From Diplonema papillatum (taxonomy: Eukaryota > Euglenozoa > Diplonemea > Diplonemida > Diplonemidae), in NCBI GenBank assembly GCA_030068145.1, contig JAPJBO010000503.1, positions 62,001 to 126,000 of the forward strand: a stretch of 64,000 nucleotides of DNA, written 5' to 3'. The position numbers and the translations under genes are program-made. The notes under the pieces were generated by a model that saw only the letters and a list, made by a program, of their open reading frames with translations, was not told the origin of the DNA and did no database searches. Numbering within the stretch: position 1 is the stretch's first letter; every line of letters starts with the position of its first letter. Below, piece after piece: positions 54,740-64,000 of the stretch.

Positions 54740-55150
54740 TCGAACGGCTCCGTGGCAACAACAGATTTCGTCGCGGACCCGGAGCCCGATCACGAGCCTG
54801 AGGCTCGTGCAGGCCCGATGAATCTTGAGGACCGTAACCTCGATGAGATGCCGGAGGCCGCAAAGCTCATTTATGGCAAAACCCATCGCATGTATATGCG
54901 AAGGGTAAGAAGCAGTGTCTGCAGGATGCTCTGACACGTGCTTTAGTCACAAAGAAGTGGATTGACACTGCATCGGAGGTAGCAGACAAACTTGCCCGTT
55001 TCGAAATGAAGCGGAAACGCGAGCAAGGTGGAGAGAACAGCGTGTGTGTCGAATCAACCCAAGCTGAGAAGCGTTGTCGGCTTGTTCAGTCTGTTGCCTT
55101 ACCTACATGTGAAACTGGACTAGGTTATAGTCTACCAGAACCGAAAAAGG
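54740..55150 (+). pseudogene. Decayed coding fragment, frameshifted
   Basis: One frame gives DPEPDHEPEARAGPMNLEDR and EMPEAAKLIYGKTHRMYMRR up to about 54905. The frame one base over continues KKQCLQDALTRALVTKKWID, TASEVADKLARFEMKRKREQ and so on to about 55150. Both parts have protein-like composition with evenly spaced charges and meet at one point, which suggests a single frameshift in a former ORF. Family unknown; it could be the tail of a mobile-element protein. Confidence 0.35.
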
Positions 55151-56825
55151 ATTCCGGGTGCTACGGTGGCCGTGCACGTTCTTGGGTGCGTGCCTCGTGT
55201 TGGGCGGGTGTTTTGTAACCCGTGAAGTTCTTTTCTGGTGCAATCCGACGAGGCTGGCGCCGAGTTTTGTCTCACAGCTGGTTTCCTTGGGCTGCAACCT
55301 TAAGGGAGAGGCAACGACAGGCGCAATGCACCTCAAAAAGGACCACACACCCCCACTCACAAGGACAACGCACAGTCACTATTTTTTACAAAATTTCAAG
55401 ATCTTTCTTTTTTCTTTTTTACACAAAGATGTAAAAAAGAAGTAGTTAATTTTGACAACATGTGGAAAAATGCAAAGATCTTTGTAAATCCATGTGAATT
55501 GAAGAATGATGTTGATATCCGATAACCGTATTTCTGAATGTGTTGGCTCTAATGAAATGCGCAGCGCTGTGTACACGAACATGTCTGGAGGGGCCAGGGT
55601 CTCCCGGACAACACATTTGCGAGCGCGCACTTCGCAGATTTACGCGAAAGCACCCCTGGAGCCGATGGCCTAACAGCCTCGCCGACCCCGGCAAAGACGG
55701 TGCAACTCCCCACTGCGCCGGTTGAGGCGCTGCTTCTATTGTTGCGCGCGCTGTCTTGCGGCATCGAGTGGGGTGTGGCCAACCAAAGGTCCCCATGGTG
55801 CACATTCTCCGAGGAATGAGCGAGAAATTTATCAGGGTTTTCCGTTTAACACCGTTTGGGTTTCCCGGGTAGCATTCCCCGGGTTACCGTATGGACTCCT
55901 AGTTAGGAGAACAAGGACGGCACTTTCGCACTTGTTAAGGTTGGAACTGTCCAAGTGGCCAAACGTCCCTCCGACACGGCTGCGTGCCTGGGGTTGAGTT
56001 AGCTAGTGTATCAAAATGGTATTTCGCTTTCAATCAACAAAAGAAAACTGATCAAGACGACTCCTGAGACGAAAGGAGTCCAGCACGCCAATCAAGTCCC
56101 GGGGTGTGGACCGCTTCAGGGAAGGAAAGGTGCAGCGCCAAACGCCTACAAATCGGGAAAAGTTTGGACGACATGGGCTGAGTGACAAGTTTACGTGACA
56201 AACTCTCACGTGTGGCTGAAGCCGGTGAATCTTCAAAGCGTTTCACTTCGTTGCTGTGCAACAGAGCGATTGCCCGTCATAACGCGTTTCAAACACGATT
56301 TTGAGATCACAGACTGAAACACGTTCACTCCTTAGTTGGTCCACTAGTTGAAACTATTTTCTTCTTCTCCCCCCACTTCTTCAGTGCCCGTGTAGATAGA
56401 TAGACGTTCGGCACTCAGCAGGCAGTCCGCATCAACATTCTTTGGGACGGCCACTTCTCAACGTGTTGACAAGCGGCGGTCGAGTCTGCTACAAAATCCA
56501 GTATGGACCCCCGAACTCAAATGCACCGAAAAAGGAACCGCGGCAATGAAGTCTGGCTCACCCGTCCACGCAAACCGGAACCTAAAAACAACTTGGCTAG
56601 CCTGACTCTTGATGTCGTCGGTAAAAAAAAGGCGAGCGATTTGTATGACTTGAAGACACAACTGCTTCCGGCGTCGGGGCAAGTTTTCATCATTTATTAC
56701 TAAGTTTCGCCGCGCGAGGCCCGGAATGTGGTGTTGACGCAAGCTCATGCCCTCACAACCTCAATTTCTCTAAAGTACGTGCGCTCGGCTAAGGCCGGCG
56801 CGTGGCGAGACTGGAGGCAGCAGTT

Positions 56826-57362
56826 AAAGTTCGGGGAACAGCAAAGTTCGGGCGAAGCTAAGTTCGGGCAATGCTAAGTTCTGGTGAAGCAAAGTTCGAG
56901 TGAAGCTAAGTTCGGGCGAAACAAAGTTCGGGCGAAGCAAAGTTCGGGCGAAGCTAAGTTCGGGTGAGCAAAGTTCTGGTGAAGCAAAGTTCGGGCGAAG
57001 GTGAAGCTAAGTTCGGGCGAAACAAAGTCCGGGCGAAGCTAAGTTCTGGGTGAAGCAAAGTTCGGACGTTCTGGTGAAGCTAAGATCGGGCGAAACAAAG
57101 TTCGGCGAAGCTAAGTTCGGGTGAAGCAAAGTTCGGGCGAAGCTAAGTTCTGGTGAAGCAAAGTTCGGGCGAAGCTAAGTTCGGGTGAAGCAAAGTTCTG
57201 GTGAAGCTAAGTTCGGGCGAAACAAAGTTCGGGCGAAACAAAGTTCGGGCGAAGCTAAGTTCGGGTGAGCAAAGTTAGGTGAAGCAAAGTTCGGGCGAAG
57301 CAAAGCTCGGGTGAAGCTAAGTTCGGGCGAAACAAAGTCCGGGCGAAGCTAAGTTCGGGTGT
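56826..57362 (+). repeat. 17-bp satellite, long array (about 30 units)
   Basis: Units alternate AAGTTCGGGCGAAGCTA, AAGTTCGGGTGAAGCAA and AAGTTCTGGTGAAGCAA, with a few shortened or interrupted units (near 57000, 57065 and 57265). Alternation of variants suggests higher-order units of two or more. It borders the composite repeat at 57450. Confidence 0.93.
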
Positions 57363-57449
57363 AAAGTTTGGCCTCGTACCCGGGGCCCAGCACGGGGGGG
57401 GGCCGCCCTGGGGCAGCCTTTTCCCGCCGCCCCCCCCTCCGGTATTTCT

Positions 57450-57635
57450 CCGGGGGGCTGAGAAACTCCGCAAAAAACGCAAATTTCGGGCACATCAGGC
57501 CCCGAAACGACAGCAAACCTCGAAATAATCTTCGACCGGAAAAGTGTCATGGGCGGGGTTTGAACCCGGACACACCGGCCTGAAGGCCGACACCCGCTCA
57601 CTCTGCCACCCATATACATTTTCCCAGGGGGAGAA
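57450..57635 (+). mobile_element. Composite repeat (copy 3) with tRNA-like module on the - strand
   Basis: Contains GAGAAACTCCGCAAAAAACG, TTTCGGGCACATCAGGCCCC, TCGACCGGAAAAGTGTCATG and then the reverse complement of a tRNA-like sequence ending near CATTTTCCCAGGGGG. On the - strand the A-box-like TGGCAGAGTGAGC and B-box-like GGGTTCAAACCC are about 35 bases apart, suitable for pol III. This is the best-preserved copy. Confidence 0.6.
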
Positions 57636-58579
57636 AAAGCCAGCTCCGCGCTATTATCTAGTTCAAAAACAATACACTTTTAAAAGTGGGGTTGGCTCGA
57701 ATAGAGGCTATTCACATTGCATGTTCATAGGACCTCCAGTCTCGAAAGATCTTGTTGTGGTCTGCGCGGAATTAGGGTGTCAGATGGCGCGGAGACTGAA
57801 AGCCGTCTGAACTCGACAGGCTGCACTGTGTATCTCACAAGACAGCTCGGCACGCTTGCTCTCTTCTCGAATGTCGAGAGACACTTTTGAGCTGTATTCC
57901 ACCTCTTCCAGCTGCTTCCGCAGTTTGCCTTCTTCGGCTGCTCGACAGTTTTCCGGGATCCTGGTCGTTGCTTTCCTTGTTTTTACTCCTCCGTCTTTTG
58001 CTTGTACCAACGTGTTTTGTGCTGCTCCGACTTTTTTGGCCTTCTATCTCTATTTTTCCGTACTCTGAGCTTGCGGGAGGAGGGGCCTCCCGGAACTCTG
58101 CTTGCTGGTCTTCCTGTGCCTTTTTTTCAACAACAAAACTACGCACTTCTACTTCTTTCCTCCAACGACAATCCCCCCACCCCTACCACCTGGGTTTTGC
58201 CGGCTTGGCGCTGTTTTGTGCTCGCAGTGAACTTCATCAGTGTCAGACCCGGCAGACGATTACGGGAATGATTACAGAGTCCGTGCAGACGAACGAGGGG
58301 GTACGAACCGAAACTGACTTGACGAAGCGCAGGCAGTCTTTACTCTCCTCCTGTGAAGTTGTTTTTGCCCTGTTTGGTTGCCCTCGTCTTTGCTCTTTGT
58401 ATCACGCCTGAACAAAACGTTAATATGAGTGCACATAGGACCGCCACCCTCTGTACGGGGAGGATGAGGCGAAAAGCCGTAAGAAGCCGAAAGGTTTGTC
58501 GCTTTGACCCTAATCCAAGAAGGCAGAAATATCTACGTTGATACGTCGCCTAAGGCCTTGAGTTTTGGAGGCCTGATAT

Positions 58580-58668
58580 GGTCAATCAGAGCAAAGGAGA
58601 TCCGCCCCCCGGACCCCCATACCTTTTTCGTTATGGTCAAAAATCAAAGCAAATGAGATCCGCCCCTT
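58580..58668 (+). repeat. Local two-copy repeat
   Basis: GGTCAATCAGAGCAAAGGAG ATCCGCCCC recurs 53 bases later as GGTCAAAAATCAAAGCAAAT GAGATCCGCCCC. Confidence 0.7.
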
Positions 58669-60361
58669 CTTTGTTTTCCAGGCAACTGACAAGGCAGCTG
58701 CACAAAGAAAGTGCAGCGTTGCAGGGTATTCAACCCAGTCCCCGAGCAATGCGCTTCAACGGGCCACGCTGCATTACACAAAATATTCAGATAATTGTAC
58801 GTGTCAAACCAACTGCGCAGCCACGGACACTCTCTTTTTTTGAGAGCCATACACCGTCCCGCAGCCTGAGATATCATCATTTGGACCAGAAGTCACTGAC
58901 CAACTAGCATTGTTTATCTTCTGCCGTGCGGCGCTACAGTCCGGAGCAGTACAAGCTCTCCACGTGGCACGTGCGTGCACGATCAGTGGATGAACGGTTG
59001 CACAAAAAGCGACTCCGTTTAGGTTTTATCTTTTTTTTCACGGAGTGTGGTGAGACCAGAGCAGTCAGGGAGGTGAACCTTTCTGCAGTCTTTCGTCAGT
59101 CTGTGAGACAACAGAGCCGAAGCAATCAACACTGAATAGAGAAACTGGCTGTGGCGCCAGCCGGTTGGATGCAACCAGTCGTGCGTGCTAAAAATGTCTC
59201 CGTAAGCTACATAAGTGTTCATTTCTTTCCGGTCAGGAAAGATCTGAAGTTTCACTGCTTTGAGCTGACGTGCCGAGCTTAAGAAAATGTCTTTCCCTGT
59301 ACTGCTTGCCGCCGCATGCCGCGAATACTTGATGGTAGCAAGCGCGTCTGTCATTATGAAGTACGACGGTTGGCAGCGTGTTGTGTAACTATCATCAAGC
59401 AGGCTACACACGTGCGCACCAAAAATGTTTGAAGTAGTAGGGGTATGGACTGTCGTTCCAGCTTATCCCGTGTTCGTGCTCATTCTTATTCATTTGAATG
59501 AATCACGTTCTTCGTGCAAAGGTGGTAGCATTCCGTTTCTTCGCGCTTGCTTTCTTTTTTTGTTTTTGAAAGCGCAGCAGGAAAGTTTGCTACACAAGAG
59601 TCAAGGTAAGGAACACGGGCCTACGAGTCAAGTAGCTACCAATTCCCCAAAACCAAAGCATCAAGGCGTGGCGTGCCGTGGGGCTTGGCGCTTGCGCTGA
59701 ACCGAAGAGTCGACCACAGGCAGAGCAGACGGAGTGCTAACTTCGACTCAAGCTTGCATGTTGTGGTTGACTCGGAGCAAATTATTTTTCTTTTATTTCT
59801 TTTTCTTCGTGCTTGCTTTCTTTCTCATTCTTCTGTATTTTCTTCCGTCAGAAATTCTCGACACGACGCTGCTCTGCACATTCTCGTTTGAGTCTCTCTT
59901 CCGCTGAGCCAGCTAGACACATTTTGCACTTCATTCCGCCTTGATAACGCCACAAGAAGTTGAAGCACCAGAGAGGGAGAGTTTGGTCCGCAGTGTACGC
60001 AGCAGCAGCACGTATCTGTTTACACAGCCCCACGACGACCAATGTCCTCCCAGAAGACCCGTGAAGGCGAAAGTATTGAAGCTGCAGCTCTCGGCAATCA
60101 GTCCTGTCTTTGGATCATCTGACTCCGGAACAAGGGAGGTCCAGCGACTGTACAAGATTGAGAACTCATGAGTCCCCCGAGCTCGATACAGAACCTGCAG
60201 TGGACCTCAGGTGTTTTGTCGCGCCAAAGGAAAAATGCCAGCAACCTGCGAAATACCCCTTGCGACTAGCTGTCTCGACACGTTGCGGCTGGCTGCGCTG
60301 CAAGCGAGGGGAAGAGGAAAGCTGAAGCGAGCGTTTCTATCGCCTGCCATCAGCCAACAAA

Positions 60362-63300
60362 ATGAAAAGGCGGGTGGGGAAGGGCTTGTGTGGGGTGTGG
60401 ACAAGACAAGAGGGACACGGTCCCCACATGCCGCAGGAACCGCCCACAAGAGACGCGGCGATTCCGGAGTATGAGAGCTCTCGTGGTAGTCCTTCGCCGA
60501 GAAGAGGGAGGCAGAGGGGCCGCCTTGCTCGCGCGGAGGTCGAACAAGCGAAAAGAGTGTCACCCACAGCGCCAGAAGTCCGGGAATCCGGGAATCTCAG
60601 CAGTCGAATGAGCCCTGTGGCCCCGCCGGGAGGGGTGTCTAGCGTGGGTGAATCAGCGCTGTTGCAGGACATCGCGCATGGCGTTTTAAATGCGAGAAAC
60701 ACCTCTACTACACCGCCGGCTGGCCCTATGGGACCGGCTCAGCGTGCAATGGTTGAGAAGTTGCGGAGGTTTGGAACCGGCCCGCAACAGGTCACAGCCC
60801 CGGCGACATTCCCGTTGCACGAAATACGCTGGATCTCACCAAGGCGAAGCAACCAAGGCAGTCGGCCGAACACGCCTTGCAGGGGGAGGGATTCCACGGC
60901 CACCACACCCACCAAACGGGGTCATTCGCGGTGCTGCGAAAAGCATCGGGAGCAGGTACACAAACTACAAGCCCACGCTGCTGCCCTGCAAAGCAGAGTC
61001 GAGGAACTCGAGCGAGAGAAGATTGCCATCTCTGCTGCGGATGCAGCTGAGGCACGGATGCGGTCCGACGCCGCGCACGAAATCGAAAGACAACGACACA
61101 TTCTATCCGAACTAGCTGCTGAACAGCGGCGAGCCCGAGATCACATCACGCAGAGTATGGGCGCAATCGAACAAGTAACCGGCCAGAAGCGCGCCATGGA
61201 TCGCGAGGTGTTGAAGCTGAATGACGTTCTCGCAGCAATGGCAGATGAAAAGGCAGGGCTGCTGGCGGATGTCACAGAAATCAGGAGCGGGTACGACAGG
61301 CTGTCTCGCGAGAGGTACGCCAACGAAGAACAGGCCGCGTACTTAAGGCAGGACGTAGACGCGCTGCTCCGCGAAAAAGAAAGCTTGCAGAACGAGGTCA
61401 ACGCTTTGCAGGCTGCCGTACAAGCTCTCACAAACAAACATGACTCGTTAAGCGGCGAAGTCAGAGCAATGGAAAGCGAGATCGAAAAGCGGGTTCACGC
61501 GGCAAGTGCCAGTGAAGAGAAGAGCTGGGTACCGAGTCACGCTCAGCACCCGAGAGACGTAGCTCCGACGACGCTGCGTGATCTTGAGAACAAGATTGAC
61601 GAAATTCGGAACGATCTGGAAGAATATTCATCCGCGGCAGGCACGCTACGAAAGGACCGGGATAGGCCCTTTGACGCCGAATTTGACTCTGTCGGGTGCC
61701 TTCAAGTCGCGAACAGCACACTGACACCGCACCGACCGCCACCTCTCCACTTCCCCGACTCTGGGTACCAAGCGTCCTCTGCGCATTCTCCGCGAAACCC
61801 GGCATCCCTGCCGCCGCCCGTAACCCCGGCCACGCCTCTTCCGAAGCACCCCACGCATTTCGACTCGGCGCCGTCGTCTCGTCTCCAGCAGAAGTTCGAA
61901 ACCCTCGAAATGGAGGTCGACGCGCTAGCGGCGTCGATCAGCCACCAGTCGTCCGTTTCCGGTGTGTGTGTAGGCGTCTCGAAGCAGCTCTCAGCAAAAG
62001 CAATGCTCGACGCCACATCTCCCCAAGACGGCCCATCACGCCTCCGTAGCCGGCTCGAAACTCTCGAACTTGAACTCGAGGCGATGAGCAACGCACAGCA
62101 AAGCAATATCAGCCGAAAGCCCAGCGAAGTCTACTCGGATGCGGGAATTCAACAGCAAAAGGAGCTCGAAGCTACAACGCCCGTTTCCTTTAGTCGAAAG
62201 AGCAGCATGGCGCATAGCATGGCACATAGCATGGCGCACCAGTCAGTTTCGCACGAGGCACAGGTTGACGTTGACGTCGACGTATCCTCGAGTCGGCAGT
62301 CGAGCCCGAAACACGAAGAACAAGAAAAAGACAACGCCAGCGCCGTGGTGGCTATTTCAGCACAAGGGTCGTCGGACTTAGCAATGTCCGACGCAGATGG
62401 CGGGCGGAGAGACACAGCGAGCAGGGCCAGCCGTACGTCGCGCAAGGCTGCGACGGAAGAAGAAGTCGGTGAGCTCGAGTCGAAACGATCCGAGTTGCGG
62501 AGCGAGCTGAGCATCCTCCGGGCATCGTACGAAGCCGAGAAGGAAGAAAAGGCGGTCGAGGCCCGCCGGGACAGTGACGTTCTGCGGTCCGTACAGGACG
62601 AACTGTCCAGCGCAGAGCAAGCCCTCGACGAAAAACAGGCCCAACTCGCATCCTTGGCTAGCGCGTCCGCCGAGCAAGAGTCGCAGCTGCTCCACCTCCA
62701 AACGATGTTCCACACAAGGGCGTGTGACGAGGCTGAATTGAAAGAGTCGCTGTCTTCGCTCGCTCAACGTAAGCACGACTTAGAAACCTCGCTCAGCGAC
62801 ATCCAAACAGACATCGCCGATGCAGAAGACCAGCTGCAGAGGCTGCGGGGTCACGTAGCGGAGGCGCAGGAAAAGCTGGAAGACACGCAAGACCGTGCAG
62901 GCGAGGCAGAAGAGAGTGTCCAGCACGTTGAGCGCGACTTGAGTGACAAGAAAACAGTCCTCTCGCAGATTGAAAAGGACATCAGCGACGCCCACGAACA
63001 GTTACAGCTGATGGAGGACGCGCGCACCCGACTGGGGGACGTGGAGGCGAGAAAGCAAGAGTTACAGCACTGCGTCGACGAAGCAGAACACCTCGCTTTG
63101 GAACAAGAAGACCGCCTCAAAGAGCTGCGGGCTGACGTCAGGAACGCAACGGCGGCTAAGCACGCCCTCACCGCCGAGGTGGAAAACATTGAAAACACCA
63201 GAAGAGAGTCGGAAGACAGGCTACAGCTCATGCGACGCGATCTAGTCGCGACCGAAATCGCTGTCGAGTCGGCCCAAGCGCAGTCAGCCGACTTGGAGCG

Positions 63301-63769
63301 AAAGCTAGAGCAACTCAACGCAGAACTGCGCCGCCTGAAGGAAGAACGATCCTCACACATTGTCGCGGCAACGCAAGCAGAGCAGACAGTTGAAGACATC
63401 CAGCAAAAGGCAGCAACCCTGAAGACCCTCCTCGCATCTCTCGAAGCCGATGCAGACCTGAAGCAGCGTGACATAGCGGCACAAGCCGCCGAGCTCGGCG
63501 CGTACAAGACCGAAATCCACGACGCCTCGGCCGAATTAAAGCATTCGAACGACCGGCTGCAAAAGATGAACAGCCAACTGCGCCAGCAGCAGGCCGAGAT
63601 CCAGGCAATGGACGTCGAAAAAGCCACTCTCCGCGAGTCAATCACTGAGCTCGTCGCACAGAAGAAGGCGCGCGACGAAGACGCTCTCGACGCAATTGCC
63701 GAAAGCGTCAAGACCAAAGACCGCACACGCATCCTTGCCCAGCTCGAGAGCGAGCTGCAGCACGCGCAC
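60362..63769 (+). CDS. Large coiled-coil protein, 5' exon(s); continues beyond window
   Basis: Open from ATG 60362 through 63769, where CACGCGCAC|GTATGC makes a good splice donor; 1136 codons before it. The frame's next stop (63853) lies in what reads as intron. A likely acceptor, CCACCACAG, lies at 63987-63995, so the gene runs past the window end. Residues 1-190 are basic, Pro/Ser-rich and probably disordered. The first coiled coil spans about 195-385 (VHKLQAHAAALQSRVEELER, YLRQDVDALLREKESLQNEV). A Pro/Ser/Thr-rich linker follows (about 390-690) with two related segments, LQQKFETLEMEVDALAASIS and LRSRLETLELELEAMSNAQQ, and the short repeat MAHSMAHSMAH. The second coiled coil runs from about 695 to 1136 with regular heptads. 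Composition recalls centrosomal or basal-body scaffolds, but no specific family is identified. Single-exon length of 3.4 kb is unusual next to its intron-rich neighbours. Confidence 0.82.
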
Positions 63770-63995
63770 GTATGCCTTCGTTGGCCTTCGTGCCTCATTT
63801 TCTGTTTTCAATACATGCCTTGGGTGCCCATTTCCGCTACCCCGCAGCGGTAGTGCACGCAGCACTGCATACCAGCACAACCCATTCGACGAAGGTCACC
63901 GAGACACAGTGGATAATTCGAATGACCCCAGGTAAACTCTCGGGTTGTGTCCAGAGGCAAGTGATTTCGCGCTTCAAAAAGAACTTCCACCACAG
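63770..63995 (+). other. Probable intron of the large coiled-coil gene
   Basis: Begins GTATGC and ends CCACCACAG at 63995. The exon-like bases after it (63996-64000) are too few to test the phase. Confidence 0.5.
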
Positions 63996-64000
63996 GAGAG

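Larger units (their letters stand above)
50632..60361. other. 9.7-kb non-coding, repeat-rich stretch
   Basis: No intact gene. The centre (53.9-57.7 kb) is built from a composite repeat family with a tRNA-like module, a 17-bp satellite and a GTGGGGTTGGCTCGA word. One decayed coding fragment may lie at 54740-55150. A local 2-copy repeat around AGATCCGCCCC lies at 58580-58668. I see nothing definite in 50632-53900 or in 58700-60361. Confidence 0.5.

Overview
The window is nuclear DNA of a eukaryotic protist. Genes are broken by GT-AG introns and lie in long tracts of repeat-rich non-coding DNA. Exons are visibly GC-rich and non-coding DNA is nearer to balanced. The gene set (dynein stem, MORN repeats, PH plus inositol 5-phosphatase, large coiled-coil proteins) fits a flagellated alveolate-type protist. 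My best guess is a chromerid (Chromera-like) or a relative, but nothing in the sequence proves the species. All ten genes I can support lie on the + strand.

Layout: 1-1196, C-terminal end of an ABCC-type ABC transporter. 1197-10918, non-coding, with dispersed repeats and one intact hAT-type MITE. 10919-12718, cytosolic aspartyl-tRNA synthetase. 14619-15632, Gfo/Idh/MocA oxidoreductase, with a short vestige of itself just downstream. 16352-16912, a 94-bp minisatellite. 17157-24492, a five-exon gene for a dynein heavy chain stem with no motor; its 3.5-kb first intron holds a 41-bp inverted tandem array, dispersed repeats and a duplicated element that encodes a Cys/His-rich plus basic protein. 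25644-27240, MORN-PDZ protein. 27992-28628, broken tandem copy of the 5' end of the next gene. 28736-31903, HEATR3/SYO1-like ribosomal-protein importin adaptor. 33501-37929, coiled-coil protein of unknown function. 40516-41100, weak hypothetical ORF. 48597-50631, PH plus inositol polyphosphate 5-phosphatase. 50632-60361, non-coding, with tRNA-like SINE modules and a 17-bp satellite. 60362 to the window end, a large coiled-coil protein running off the edge.

The genes do not form a pathway. They cover transport, translation, ribosome assembly, phosphoinositide signalling and cytoskeleton. The most unusual content is the stem-only dynein gene, the paired Cys/His-rich element inside its intron, the pseudogene duplication at the HEATR3-like locus, and repeat families shared between introns of different genes.
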